From contig CAZDVP010000016.1 in NCBI GenBank assembly GCA_964508865.1, forward strand, positions 1-22,978: 22,978 nt of DNA, given 5' to 3'. Source of the stretch: UBA3263 sp964508865 (GTDB taxonomy: Bacteria > Bacteroidota > Bacteroidia > Bacteroidales > Muribaculaceae). Position numbers and translations under genes: made by a program. Under the pieces are notes generated by a model that was given only the letters and a program-made list of their open reading frames with translations, had not been told where the DNA came from and did no database searches. Of the stretch, positions 22,901 through 22,978 are shown in pieces (position 1 is the first letter of the stretch; every line of letters begins with the position of its first letter).

Positions 22901-22932
22901 GCCCTCGGGTGTAGCCAATACACCGCGAGGGC
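22901..22932 (-). terminator. Strong hairpin, probable terminator of a gene beyond the right edge
   Basis: GCCCTCG (22901-22907) pairs with CGAGGGC (22926-22932), and GGTGTA (22908-22913) with TACACC (22919-22924), leaving a five-base loop and one bulged G at 22925: 13 pairs in all. Read on the minus strand it is followed by TAATTGTTT, a modest U-rich run, so it most likely ends a leftward unit outside the window and insulates the hydrolase promoter. On the plus strand the next bases are less U-rich. No gene is visible between 22877 and the window end. Confidence 0.55.
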
Positions 22933-22978
22933 TTACCTAAATCAATCATCAATCTTTTTACCTATTTGGTATATCTAT

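Noticed and set aside
22822..22923. Longer N-terminus of the alpha/beta hydrolase
   Set aside because: It would be translated across the promoter (22845-22876) and into the edge hairpin, and would bury the signal peptide behind about 34 residues.
1..22978. CRISPR arrays, tRNA/rRNA genes, insertion sequences, riboswitches
   Set aside because: No regularly spaced repeats, cloverleaf patterns, transposase motifs or known riboswitch cores were seen, and intergenic space is too small and mostly accounted for by promoters and two hairpins.

Overview
The window looks like a chromosomal segment of a Bacteroidales bacterium, probably a GC-rich gut lineage such as Muribaculaceae (order: confident; family: a guess). 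Evidence seen here is the repeated Bacteroidetes-type promoter (-7 box TAnnTTTG with a TTTG/TTG -33 element 19-20 bases upstream) in front of most transcription units, weak or absent Shine-Dalgarno sequences, and Bacteroidales-type proteins: a DUF4105/Lnb-like protein, a multidomain GH33 sialidase ending in a 'YFDLQGR...GIFI' type tail, a CcsB-CcsA fusion, an imelysin, and a DUF3737 protein. Coding density is very high and no gap without a gene exceeds 300 bases. There are no tRNA, rRNA, CRISPR, integrase or transposase genes.

Layout, left to right. (1) 1-2813, minus strand: an envelope operon reading lnb-like DUF4105 protein -> a phosphatase-fold protein that appears to have lost its catalytic residues -> secA (only its first 21 codons are in the window). 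(2) 2834-6398, minus strand: a large secreted sialidase with its own promoter and a strong terminator hairpin. (3) 6443-7449, plus strand, divergent from the sialidase: three tightly packed small genes that look like a complete phage-type lysis cassette (two-TM holin-like protein, GH24 lysozyme without signal sequence, and a lipoprotein with a C-terminal TM segment, the architecture of a unimolecular spanin). No other phage gene accompanies it. (4) 7421-12360, minus strand: a housekeeping operon of acyltransferase -> membrane metallophosphoesterase -> tex -> folK, with genes 1-2 bases apart or overlapping. (5) 12399-18449, minus strand: a porin -> imelysin lipoprotein -> di-heme cytochrome lipoprotein -> CcsBA cytochrome c assembly operon, likely for iron handling or periplasmic electron transfer. 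(6) 18516-21984, plus strand: DUF3737 -> MalY/PatB-type PLP lyase/aminotransferase -> MATE exporter, with overlapping start/stop codons. (7) 21973-22876, minus strand: a secreted alpha/beta hydrolase, with a strong hairpin at the right edge that belongs to a unit outside the window.

The most interesting items are the isolated holin-endolysin-spanin cassette next to a secreted glycosidase (possible domesticated lysis or type-10-like release system), the apparent pseudo-phosphatase between Lnb and SecA, and two promoters whose -7 box lies exactly five bases from the start codon, predicting leaderless mRNAs. All functional statements come from reading motifs by eye; no database search was run.
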